From NCBI GenBank assembly GCA_016584495.1, contig WAID01000006.1, positions 868,001 to 932,000 of the forward strand: DNA of 64,000 nt, written 5' to 3'. Position numbers and translations under genes: made by a program. The DNA is from Celoporthe dispersa. Its lineage: Eukaryota; Ascomycota; Sordariomycetes; Diaporthales; Cryphonectriaceae. The notes below the pieces were generated by a model. The model worked only from the letters and a program-made list of their open reading frames with translations, was not told the origin of the DNA and searched no databases. This document shows positions 1 to 9,868 of this stretch, in pieces (position 1 is the stretch's first letter; the number at the start of each line of letters is the position of its first letter).

Positions 1-707
1 GTCAGGTTGAAGGCACCCGGGTAGATCAGCGCAAAACAGCCCTTCCGCGCGGCTATGGTGCCGAGTTCGGGAAAGCGGATGTCATAGCAGATCGCCACGC
101 CCACGCGGCCATACTCGGGGAGGTCCACGATGGTGAGCTTGTTGCCTGGCGACAGCACGTCCGACTCGCGGAAGGTGATCTTGCCCGGGATGTCGATGTC
201 AAACAGGTGCACCTTGCGGTGCGTGGCCAGCAGCTGGCCCTTGGGGTCGAACGTCAGCGACGTGTTGTAGTAGCGCTTCTTCTTATCCTCGTCAAAGTCC
301 AGCTCTGGTATTGACCCTCCTATGAGGTATGCGCCCGTCTCCTTTGCCATCGCAGACAGGGCGTGGAAGCTCGGGCTCTGCTCCGCGCTCGGCGGGTGCG
401 GCAGGAGCTGCTCTGCATACGAGGGGAAGTAGTCGCAGCCGTAGGGTGAGTTGAAGCACTCTGGCAGGACGATGATCTTGGCACCAGACGCGGCCGCCTC
501 GTGGACTTTCTCGCGGGCATTGGAGAGGTTGGCCGCCTTGTCCGCACCACTTGCGAGTTGGATGCAGGCCAGCTTGACGGGCTTCTTGAGGAGGAGGGGT
601 GTTGCGGCGGTCGCCATGGTGCGGAGGTAACTGCTGGGTGGCGTGTGGTTCGTCGAGAGCGGTGGTCTGCTTGCGAGAGAGGCGAGCGTCTTCCAGAGCG
701 TTCGCAT
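1..707 (-). CDS. NIT3: Omega-amidase, nitrilase superfamily (Nit2/NIT3-like), C-terminus cut by window edge
   Basis: This is a carbon-nitrogen hydrolase expected to hydrolyse alpha-ketoglutaramate/ketosuccinamate (the omega-amidase step of glutamine transamination). All three nitrilase catalytic regions are readable: the Glu in IIVLPECFNSPYG, the Lys in HRKVHLFDIDIPG and the nucleophile in ICYDIRFPE. The protein is still open at base 1, so roughly the last third is missing. The usual start is the ATG at 617 (MATAATPLLLKKPVKLACIQ). The frame stays open upstream to another ATG at 707, which adds 30 residues rich in Arg, Ser and Thr with no acidic residue, like a mitochondrial presequence. Cytosolic and mitochondrial forms from two starts are therefore possible. 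It diverges from the gene beginning near 1495. Family assignment is firm; the choice of start is inference. Confidence 0.92.
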   Translation of the reverse strand, partial: MRTLWKTLASLASRPPLSTNHTPPSSYLRTMATAATPLLLKKPVKLACIQLASGADKAANLSNAREKVHEAAASGAKIIVLPECFNSPYGCDYFPSYAEQLLPHPPSAEQSPSFHALSAMAKETGAYLIGGSIPELDFDEDKKKRYYNTSLTFDPKGQLLATHRKVHLFDIDIPGKITFRESDVLSPGNKLTIVDLPEYGRVGVAICYDIRFPELGTIAARKGCFALIYPGAFNL

Positions 708-1494
708 CGTCAGCGGCGTGAGGATCGGTGCGTGGGTTGGATGATGAGGGGGAGACCTACAGTGGCGGAGAACGTAGTAGCTGCGATAAGAGCTCCCGCC
801 GCTATCGCCATGGAGGGGTTGCCGGGAGGGGCGCACGTCACTCCAGGCAGGTTAGGCTGTGGGCTGTTCCCGCCCGCACTGCGCCTGCCTATTGTACTTT
901 CCCCCAGCCCGAGTCCCTTCTACCTCTCGTCACTCCTTCCCAACCAGGGGGGAGCAGCGGCCTCACTGCTTGTATGACCAATGGCTCCTCCCTTTGCGGG
1001 CTGTGCCTATGTAATGTAGGAGCTCGAACTAGAGATGCTCATTCCTCCCCAAGTGGACTCCCCGCCCCGGCCTCTACCAACCTTTTTTTTTGAATGCAGT
1101 CCTCAGATCTTTTCTCATGCTGCCACCTCTCCTTCGGATTCTATGTTCGCCCTGACGCTGGGCTGCATATGCCATTTCCGTCTAATATCTCCTTTCGTCC
1201 TGTCAGCTCTCTTGACTTGTTCCTAGACTTGAACACGCAGGCTCACCAGCATGAATTGGACTGAAGGCAACCTGGCCCGCCATTCTCGCGGCCGGAAGGG
1301 CAGAGAGATCGTTCTACGTCAAAGAGAACACTTCGCCAAGGTTCGCTCCGGCTTGACGAATGTGAATGCCAAAATCAGTCCGCCTCCCATTCCTATTTTT
1401 TTCCGTCCATCCCACTCATCTCCTCCCACTCATCATCGTTCACCTAAGCTCAAAGCAGCTGCTCCATCTTCTATCAAGAAGCGAGCCAGACAGG
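708..1494. other. Intergenic spacer between divergent genes
   Basis: No supported gene. It contains pyrimidine-rich stretches (about 895-960 and 1380-1440) typical of fungal leaders, and should hold the promoters of the omega-amidase gene and the downstream unknown gene. Confidence 0.5.
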
Positions 1495-3801
1495 ATGGAT
1501 CTCTTCGGACGAGCCGATACTTCCATGATTCCTCCCCCAAGCTTCCGGGACCGGTCTCCCTCCAGAGAGAGCACGTGGAAGAAGACCTGCGCCACAAGAG
1601 ACGTAGGCTGCTGCTCAAGGGCGACTGGGTTGGGACTGACGTCCAGAAGCCGATCCCGATGGAGTTCTCCAAGCCACGAGTTTCTTCGCGCGATGATCCC
1701 TGGGGTAGCTCACGTCCACGATACCAGCCCTCGAAGAGCAGGCTCTGCCGCCTGCTTGGCATCAAGGCCGTGGACAGACAGCTCAGGGTTCCTGGAGCTG
1801 TGACCAGGACCTCAACACCGGTGGCCCGCAGTCAGCTGAGGGTCAGGGTCGGCAGCCATGAGAAGGCCCTGGACGAGAGCTCAAATGCCACCCATTCCAG
1901 TAGGAGGTCCAGAGATGTCCAAGGCAATCCATGTGGCAAGTACTCGCAGCCCTGAGGTCTAAGCATGTCGCCTTTCTCTAATGCGGGACGTAGCCAGCCG
2001 AGCTCGTGGACATGAACACCAGGGAGGTCGCACACAAGGTGCTGCTCATGATCCTAGTCCGCCAGAACGGGAGCCTTCTACGCACGAGCCAGAGGAAGAC
2101 TCGGGTCAAGGACTGATCTCGATAACCTCACCTCTACTGTATCATCCTGTGCCCCACCGGCCTCCGCTTCCGCAGGTGCTTTCTTCCCAGTCAAGTGGTT
2201 CTGACAATGCGGCAAGCATTAAGGCACGGGTTGGAACACGGCGAGCGGAGGTTCCGTCGTCCCAAGCAGAACAAAATGAAGCCTGGAGAGAATTTGTGGG
2301 TGGCGCAGAGCGTGATCGATCATGGAACTACCTTTCGCTATCTGACAATTCGAGTTCTCCGGTGCCCGGAGAAATTTCACCTGGCGTTAGTCGCCTCGGA
2401 CGCCGCCAGCGACCGGGCTATGCAGACGAAGATTAGAAATCGGTCCTGCAGCCACGGGTGCTTGCGAGCTTGAACTACGAACAGCAGCATGAGGCTCAGA
2501 GCGGGGATGAGGCCGACGAGGAGAGCACAGGCAGCCAAGAGGCAATCGAGCAGCTGTTTGCAAGGCTCACCCAGCCTGATCAACCGAGAGCCGTTGATGA
2601 CGAGATCCTACAGCGCGACGGCGATCTGGGCGCTCCACGCTCGCTCAGCCCAGACGGTCATGAGCCCGGCATCTCTCCAGCTGACCGGAGTCTACATACC
2701 ACTGACAGGAAGCCGCAAGAAAACATTACACCATCTGCCGGGGAGGACTCCGATGAGGTCTGTTTGCTGGTGCCTCTGAGCTCTCCCAGCATTGATGGGC
2801 AGGACGCTCCTGGCTGTTCCAAGCCCTCACCAATACTTCTGGACAAGCAGATTGATGAACGCCGGACTATGCCGCCCACACAGCAGCAACGAGCCCAAGA
2901 AGCCAAGAAGACTGCTACGCATGATATGCCAGACAAGACGGAGGCACAGCCAGATTCCCAGCCAGAAATCCTCAAGGATGACCATAACGTGTGGCGCCAA
3001 TTTATCTTCGGAGAGTCCAACGATGACCTCGAACAAGTCTTTGAAGATGCAAGAGAAGATGCAAGAAAACGTGCCGCCAGAGAACTACGACCGTCCAGCC
3101 CATCCACCAGCACCGACGAAATCTGCCAAGGCGACGAAGCCCTTGCGCTTGCCGATCCTCTTTTGAGGACGAGTCCAAGCTTAGGTTATAGCTCGGTTGC
3201 TGACACGCAAGACCTCGCAGACCAGGATGAGTTGTCCGGGCCTGAGCCTGACCTCTCTACCATTGCTTCGATCAGTCACCGGGCCACGGTCGCAGGGTCC
3301 TCGCCCGATCCCCTCTCAGAAACCGTGCCAGCTTACTCGGATGCGACCATCCGTACGGATCAAGCGACTGTGGGCTCCTCGGCTCCTTCAAACAGCTCAT
3401 TGACTACATCAGAGGCCGTGGATGAGCTTGTACACCGCAGTGACGTTTGGGAGATACCAACGAGCGACCCGGAGAACGCATTTCTGCCTGCTCGTCCGCC
3501 TCCGCTCCAAGACCGTGACGAAGGAGACGAAGGGTTCAGGTTCTCACGACCCAGACCATTCGTTGGCAAGAAGACCAGTCACTTGGATGAAGAACGACAG
3601 CTTGCACTTTCTCTGGACCAAATTCGAAGCAAGACTGTGAACAGACGCCGCCAGAAGCGGACTGGTAATACGAGGACCAGTATTCGCAAGCTGCCCAACT
3701 TCAACAGCGACCCCATCGAGGAGGTCGAGGGAAACGCCCTACGTCAGCGTAGTGAGAAGCCGTCATTGTTTGGCCCGCTCGATATGGAAGAGGATGCTTG
3801 A
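1495..3801 (+). CDS. Unrecognised low-complexity fungal protein; reading frame broken in its first third
   Basis: I do not recognise the family. The secure part is the open frame 2437-3801, encoding an acidic, Ser/Pro-rich, probably disordered protein. It contains a short element VWRQFIFGESNDD at about 2992-3030, and a similar element (AWREFVGGAERD) is encoded near 2281-2316. The likely N-terminus is the ATG at 1495 (MDLFGRADTSMIPPPSFRDR). The frame changes near 1597-1600, where a basic stretch RRRLLLKGDWVG follows in another frame, and again somewhere between 1838 and 1940. A 54-nt intron 1940-1993 (CTCTAAT branch, TAG acceptor) would remove the TAA at 1960. The TAG at 2434 is removed if 2386-2436 (GTTAGT...ATTAG, 51 nt) is an intron; otherwise it is a nonsense codon. 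The exon model is uncertain, and the gene could be a real multi-exon gene with sequence errors or a young pseudogene. Confidence 0.5.
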
Positions 3802-4599
3802 GGCCTGATCTTGGTGGTATCGTCATGCTGCCGCTGCCGGCTCAGCTCATCTGCCTCATCATGTTTTGACTTGTGAGACCGAAATCTGGTGCAGCTTGAA
3901 AGCTTGTGCAGGCCAGACCGCACATACAAGAATACAAACCTCTCAATAAAAAAAAAATCTGTCCGCCATCCTGGGGACTCGCATACATGCGTGCTGAATC
4001 GCTGGTCAAGATAAGCAGAGATATTCCCGGGGTCTACTCTGTAGGCAAAACTTTGTCGCTTGTTATTCCCTGCGCTGGGGTGCCGGGCTGGACAACTCAT
4101 GCGCATCGGGCGGCTTCGAATTATCATGGAACACGACATCTGCGGCGCGGCAAAATTTGGTCTGGATCCATATATGTCTTGGAATCCCTTTTTTCTTTTT
4201 CCTTTTTCCTTTTCCCTTCTTCTTTTCTTCTTTTCTTTCTTCTCTGGTGTTGCAGCTCTCACTCAAGGATTCTTCTTTTTGTCTTTGTTTCAATTCGCCA
4301 GAAAACCTGCAGCAGGTCGACGCCGTCACCGACTGTTCGGTCTTGACTCCCATAGATCATGTCAGATCTCCTCATACCTCTGTAGAGAGAAATAGAGAGA
4401 GAGCTCCCTCATCTGAGTGATCAATCACCCCCATGACCGCAAAGTGACATTCTCAGGGTGGCCCAGCCAGATTCCACCCGGAGAAAACGACCAAACCCCT
4501 CCCGCCACCTCGCAATATCCCTCTCCCTCTCTCTCCTCTCGCGGGCCAGAGATCAACAGACAAACAAGCCAGCGAGGATACAGCCAGATCCTGCCCATA
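3802..4599. other. Intergenic spacer with a long pyrimidine tract
   Basis: No gene seen. Positions 4188-4245 form an almost pure T/C tract followed by TC-rich sequence to 4545. This looks like the promoter/5' leader of the gene starting at 4600. An open frame runs through 4417-4599 ahead of that start, but it has leader-like composition. Confidence 0.45.
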
Positions 4600-5166
4600 A
4601 TGATCGACTTCATCTTCCAGGTCGACCTCTCCACAATCTACGTCATCCTCCGCCGCGACTTCGCATCTACCACGGACAGGACGGGGACCATGACATCCCC
4701 CCTAGGCGGCAGCTTCTACTACACAGCCGCGTCGGCCAACGACGCCGCACGGCAGTACTGCCAGAGGGAAGCAGCCAGGCACTCTGTTATGCTGAGCGTC
4801 GAGACCGGCGGCGGCAGCGTGGTGCACGGGGAGAAGGATGGGCTGTACCGGGGCGGGTGTGTCACGCGGGAGCTGGGGCGGGAGAGGTTTGAGGTCCGGG
4901 TCAGGAAGCTGAGGGCCAAGGGAACGGGCACGGGCGCTGGGGGGCGGATGAGTGGTGGTGCTGAGGTGGGTAGGGAGGCGGGGGCCAGGTTGGGTGTTGT
5001 GAGGGAAGAAGGTGAGAGGGCGGACGGCGGTGGTGATGATCATGACGCCGGGACAAGGCAGGGAGTGAGCAGCGCGACGACTTCTAGGAGCTCCAGTGTG
5101 CTGAGCAGGGAGAACAAGCACGGCAGCAAGATTGGGAGATTCTGGGAGACGGTCAGGAGGAGGTGA
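4600..5166 (+). CDS. Conserved-looking fungal protein of unknown function, 188 aa
   Basis: An intronless frame of 188 codons whose product I do not recognise. The first ~100 residues look folded (IDFIFQVDLSTIYVILRRD, then a FYYTAASANDAARQYCQREA segment with mixed strand/helix character). The rest is Gly/Arg/Glu-rich and Ser-rich and probably disordered, ending in a basic tail. There is no signal peptide or membrane segment. I chose the ATG at 4600 because the upstream in-frame sequence has the composition of a pyrimidine-rich leader. It lies between the unknown gene ending at 3801 and the methyltransferase gene on the same strand. Confidence 0.55.
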   Translation: MIDFIFQVDLSTIYVILRRDFASTTDRTGTMTSPLGGSFYYTAASANDAARQYCQREAARHSVMLSVETGGGSVVHGEKDGLYRGGCVTRELGRERFEVRVRKLRAKGTGTGAGGRMSGGAEVGREAGARLGVVREEGERADGGGDDHDAGTRQGVSSATTSRSSSVLSRENKHGSKIGRFWETVRRR

Positions 5167-5481
5167 AGTGGGCTGTGCTGGGCTGGTGGTGGAGGGCCAT
5201 GGCCGGCGCCGGTCTAGCATATCTCGTGTTAGAGCGTCTAATGATCAGGGTTAGGGATCGTGGTCGCGGCTGCAGAATTTCTTATAATGGTGGGCCTCAG
5301 CGACCGACTTGCTCCTTCCCAATGTCTCCTGGGTGTGCTTGTCACGATTGCGTCACAGTCTCCAACCCTCTGAAAAGTTGATGCTCAGCCAACGATCGCC
5401 ACGCTCTGGTCGCCTTCATTCCTGCGAACCTGGACTCCTGTACGCCCTAGACTCTCCCAAACCGAGGTGTTCCATCTGAAC
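5167..5481. other. Short intergenic spacer
   Basis: About 315 bases between two same-strand genes. Nothing recognisable is seen; it should carry the 3' end of the upstream gene and the promoter of the methyltransferase gene. Confidence 0.4.
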
Positions 5482-6781
5482 ATGCCCACCAAAGCTGATC
5501 GCAAGCACCTGGACGCCACGGTCACGGCCTTTCATTCCCACTACGCCTCGGACGCGAACTGGGGGAGCCAGAGATGGCACGAATCACTGTATCCCGCGCT
5601 GGCCAGGCCAACTCGGTACAGCGCCCTGGTGAATCAGTATGTCCCTCGGGCCGGGCTCGAAGAGGCCCTCCCTCTCAGCAGTAGCAGAGGATGAGCTGCG
5701 GCAGGTCCTACTGCCAACACTGCCAACAGAGGCAGACCACACTGCCGCCGCCACAAGGCCAGCCATCCTGCTATACGAACGTGCTCAACCTGCGGCAGCG
5801 ACAGGGCCAGTAGAAGGGGCGGAGAAGGACGAGCCCACCAGGGAGAAGGAAGAAGAGCATTTCCTCTTCCCTGCACCGCAGCCTGTCCCGTCACCCTGCA
5901 GTCCAGAGAAGGACCTCTTGTCTCACTGGAACATGGACGCCGCATCCGCACTATGCGCACACATGCTCAACGTCCAGCCCGACGACAAAGTCCTCGACCT
6001 CTGCGCAGCACCAGGCGGCAAGTCCGTCGCCCTGGCCCAGCTCGTCTTCCCTCACCTCCACGCACACGCCCTGTCCTCGTCGTCAGAACCACCACCCGCA
6101 CCCGCCAGCCTCGGCTGTCTGCACTCCAACGAGCTGGACCACGCAAGGAACAAACGCCTGTCCTCCAACCTGCGGTCCTACCTGCCAGCCTCCCTGTTCG
6201 AGAGCAACGCGGTGCGGATCCTGCGCCTAGACGGCTCCGACGCTCGGGCGGTGACACAGCTGCCCTGCGGACCCGGCGGCTACGACCGCGTGCTGCTGGA
6301 CGCGCCCTGCTCGTCGGAGCGGCACATCATCCACGCGCACCTTAAGGCCGCTTCTGGCGGGCGGATTGCGGACGAGATGAGCCGGTGGCGCAGGGGCGGG
6401 TCCAAGACGCTTGCGAGGCTGCAGGCGGACCTGCTGATGACGGCGCTGAGGGCTGTCAAGACTGGCGGGCGGGTCGTGTACTCGACGTGCTCGATCGAGA
6501 CGGGGGAGAATGACGGGGTGGTGGAGAAGATGCTGGCGGCGGTGGATAAGGAGAGGAAGAAGTTTGGGCTGGGCTGGAAGGTCCGGTTTGAGCTGGGCAG
6601 CCTGGCGAGGGAGAAGAAGCTGAAGGGGGGGCGGCCGAAGAAGAAAAAAGTGGACGGTGCGCTCGAGATGTTGAGCGAAGAGACCAAGTATGGCAGGATT
6701 GCCGTCCCTGATCACAGAGCCGGGGGACAGTGGGGACCGCTTTATTTCTGTCTCATCACAAAGGTTGCGAGAAAGACTTGA
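5482..6781 (+). CDS. NOL1/NOP2/Sun-family RNA (cytosine-5) methyltransferase, NSUN3/4-like; one apparent frameshift
   Basis: Predicted SAM-dependent m5C RNA methyltransferase of about 432 aa. Diagnostic motifs are the SAM-binding loop VLDLCAAPGGKSVALAQL (from ~5988), motif IV LLDAPCSSERH (~6296) and motif VI VVYSTCSIETGEND (~6473), with both family cysteines present. The PCSSERH form and the small size resemble organellar NSUN3/NSUN4-type enzymes more than Nop2. The N-terminus from the ATG at 5482 (MPTKADRKHLDATVTAFHSH) is in a different frame from the rest. The frames join if one extra C in the CCCTCCCTC tract around 5666-5675 is discounted, giving ...GLEEALLSAVAEDELRQVLL. No intron with correct phase was found in that interval. 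The gene is convergent with the membrane-protein gene ending at 7055. Target RNA and organelle are not visible from sequence. Confidence 0.85.
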
Positions 6782-7054
6782 AAGGGGGATTCCAGAAGCA
6801 AACTACAATACATGACGACGACACGACCCACCGACGAATGATACAATCTGGACCGGACCTCCATCGCGACGGCCACCCTGCCTCTTGAGCGTCATCCACA
6901 CTGCCGAGGAGAATTCGCAGCACATCCTTAAGAGCCGGAATGGCCGCAGTGCTTTCTTCCTGAACAACAAACGACTTTGTCTACTTATCCGCCACGTCCC
7001 AGGTATATACCACCCTTGTCCGCCACGTCCTGCTACCGCCTGAGAACCCACTGC

Positions 7055-8425
7055 CTATTCAGCGGCACCGGCCTGAGAAGGAGGGTGGGCGGCGGCCTCT
7101 GGCTCTGCGACAGGATTCTCAGCAGCGTTTGCCTCGTCCGGTGCGTCCACGACTGTCGCATGGCGGTTGTCTCCGGCAGCAGACGCAGGTGCAGGAGATC
7201 TCGGCGCTGCTGGTCTCTCCGGGCCGGCCATAGGTTGCTGTGGCTCATAAGCCACGTCTGGAGACGCGTGCGGGTGTCTCGGACGGTGGCGGCGACGGTT
7301 GTGGCTGCGGTGGCGGTGCGGACGGTGTCGCCGGGCTGCCCAGTCTGTGGAGTCTACATAGGCCATGTTCCCATCGCTGGTGATGGTGTAGCTGCCCGTC
7401 TCTTCGGGAATATACGGGAACTCGAGATAGTGGCTCTCCGCCGGCGGCTCTGCCATCCAGACGTATATGCTGCGGAGGAAATAGGCGCCGCTGACGACGG
7501 GCGGGATGAGCTGCGCGGCTGAGCTGAGGTCGTTGACGCCGCTGATGTGGTTCCACGAGATGACGAGCTCGACGGCCATGACGAGGATGGCTGCGACGAT
7601 CAGGTCCGAGAAGGTGCGGAGCTGCTGCAGGAAGACGATACGGTTGTTGGTGATCCTACAGCAGGCAGGTTTGTGAGTCCTGCTCGGCACTGTTGGGCAG
7701 ACGACTTGTGCTATTGGGGCTCACGTTGGAAGGAACGCGGAGAAGGGCAAAAGAAAGAGGGAGAAAGAGAAGAGAGACAAAAAGAAAGAAAAGGGGGCAG
7801 CTCACCTCCACCTTCGTCTTTTTTTCTCACGATGCCATTGACACTCATCAAACATACCAACCCAATCACAAAACTTCCAGGTCCCGACGATGAGGATGGC
7901 AATGTGGATGATGATATTCACCGCGGTCACGGCAGAGCTGCCGAGCGGGACCTGGCCGAACAAGAAGGCGTACTGGCGGCACCCATTATCAAGGTCCGTT
8001 CCCACGGGCCTCTCATAGACGCCAGTACACCAGAACCAGATCTGCACGCCCAACAACGTTCCCAACAACAAGGCCATCCCCGTCCTGAAGAGCCAGCCCA
8101 TCCGCAGCCTGTTCCACCGCTCGGTATCCCACCAGGGGCGACAGCACGTCACGACCCGCCAGAGGAAGACGGGCACCTGGAAGTACAAGGTGCCGCACAC
8201 CAGGAGGAGGACGACGTATATCTCGACGGGCTGGAGGGTGCTCGTGTTGATGGCCAGGCCGACCGAGGTGGCCGCGATGGTGAGGGCGCTGAGGAACTTG
8301 AGGTTGAGGGCGTCGCCCTCGGAAAGCCAGCAGGAGATGATCAGGGCAAACCATTGTATGTAGAAGGCGATCCGGATGCCCAGCCCGTAACTGTCTGGCT
8401 GGCCTGTGATCTGGCACGTCGCCAT
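7055..8425 (-). CDS. Multipass membrane protein of unknown function, two exons, 406 aa
   Basis: Exon 1 runs 8425-7806 and exon 2 runs 7655-7055. The 150-nt intron has GTGAGC at its donor (7805) and TGTAG at its acceptor (7656). Phase 2 joins ...KKRRRWR to ITNNRIVFLQQLRTF, removing the stop that would otherwise follow exon 1. About seven hydrophobic spans are visible, including IRIAFYIQWFALIISCW, the region ending YVVLLLVCGTLYFQVPV, TGMALLLGTLLGVQIWFW, AVNIIIHIAILIVGTW and SDLIVAAILVMAVELVI. The last ~120 residues are a His/Arg- then Pro/Ala-rich cytosolic-looking tail. The type MATCQITGQPDxYGLGIR is one I associate with uncharacterised Sordariomycete membrane proteins. I chose ATG 8425 over the upstream in-frame ATG at 8503 because the segment between them is hydrophilic. 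No function can be assigned. Confidence 0.8.
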
Positions 8426-9868
8426 CTCGGATCGGTCCAAAGACGCCCGAGTTTTCTTGTCAGCCCATAGGCGAAAGGAAGAACGTATGAGCCTGTTGTA
8501 CAATGGAACAAAACTATGAAGGGACAGGAAGGAGGTGTCTTATCTAAATTATTTTTTCCCCATTTCGCCAGAAGGGAAGAAAGAAGCCCTATGAATGGCA
8601 GCTTCAGGCATCCTCCGCGGAAGCTCTTTGGGAAACCCCTTGCCTGAACACAGCGTACATAACATGTCAACCTAATGTCGTGCCACCCTGCGACCAGAAC
8701 GGATCGTCCATCCACACAGGGCTCATACTATCGATGCGCAAGGCCCAGATGACATGGCTACCTACAGACACCGGACCACTACCGGCATTGGATTCCGGAC
8801 GCGCGCAAAAAGGGACAGGAGCGTCGAGATATTCGAGGCCACGTTCACACACCCAGGTTGCCACCCTCAAAAGCAGCAAGGGTTGTTGAAGATGATCCGA
8901 GGGCCAACACATACACGCACACCCCCACGGCCTGCAGAGAAAGAGAGAGAGAGAGAGAGCAAGGCACAGAGAGAGGTAGAGAGGGAGAGAGAGACAGAGG
9001 CCCTTGTCTGCAGCAATTACAGCGGCAGGTTGGGTTGCACTGCATGGTGTCCCGTCTCTGCATGGCGCCGTTCAGGCTTCCCTGCTGACAGCAGCACCCA
9101 AAAGCCACACAGACCGTTCGCCCGCCTCACTTCACCTGCCTGATGGCACACCCGTCATTCTGTCGTGCTGCCCAAGCTTCCTTTAGGGGGGAGAGAGAAA
9201 GAGAGAGAAGAAGAGTACGGTGGTATCGAGCTATGCGACTGTTCATGCGGTGGTGGTGTGCAAGTGAGTGGTAAGCGAACAAACGAGCGCCTTGTGCCTC
9301 CCCTCCCCCCCTCCCCCTTCCCAAACATTGCAACGTACAGAGTGTCTAGACCTGACGGGCAACTATAGGGTGCTTATGCTTAAGCATGCACGACATGATG
9401 AAAAGAGGAGAGTGCATGCGGGACGGCAGCCAATGGAAGGTGACGGTGTCTCTCCGCGTGGTGAGGTGATGCCCACCCTCTAGATAAGAGGAGCACACAC
9501 ACAAGGACGTTCATGCACGCAGCCCGTCAGACGTGCACCTACAGCTGGCACTCCCAGGTGCAAGGCGCGGAGGTCTGTCGGCCTTCTGAGCAGGGTCATA
9601 TCGACAGCATCTCGGGATGACCAGAAGGGGGGAGACTCTCGCGGGGCCTGCTGAAGCCTCCATGGGACGTGAGCCTGCAGATTTCATACGCGCCGACGTA
9701 CTGTATAAATTAACACACAAAATGCCCAGCTTCAACCCCCCCCCCCCCCCACCCAACAAAAAAAAAAAATGTAGTAGGTGCCGACCATCAAGAGCACAAT
9801 CCGCTTCGCTATAGATCCGCTACCAAGTCGAAAAAGCCAGACCAAAATGGCCTCGTGTGCTCCACCCA
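8426..9868. other. Intergenic spacer with GA microsatellites and a long C run
   Basis: No gene seen. It contains GA-rich simple sequence near 8938-9000 and 9185-9215, a C-rich tract at 9299-9320 and a C run followed by an A run near 9738-9770. The only open frames here are low-complexity. Confidence 0.5.
8942..8959. repeat. (GA)n microsatellite
   Basis: A perfect AG dinucleotide run within a longer purine-rich stretch upstream of the membrane-protein gene. Confidence 0.9.

Noticed and set aside
5629..5760. Intron explaining the frame change in the NSUN gene
   Set aside because: The GTATGT at 5637 has no suitable AG at the required phase within a normal distance. The only phase-correct AG (5757) has poor context and would delete a plausible coding segment.
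6227..6715. Minus-strand frames within the NSUN gene
   Set aside because: The plus strand carries all methyltransferase motifs; these frames are complementary artefacts.
7547..8470. 307-codon plus-strand frame
   Set aside because: It runs antisense to the membrane protein across its intron, is highly charged and shows no family features.
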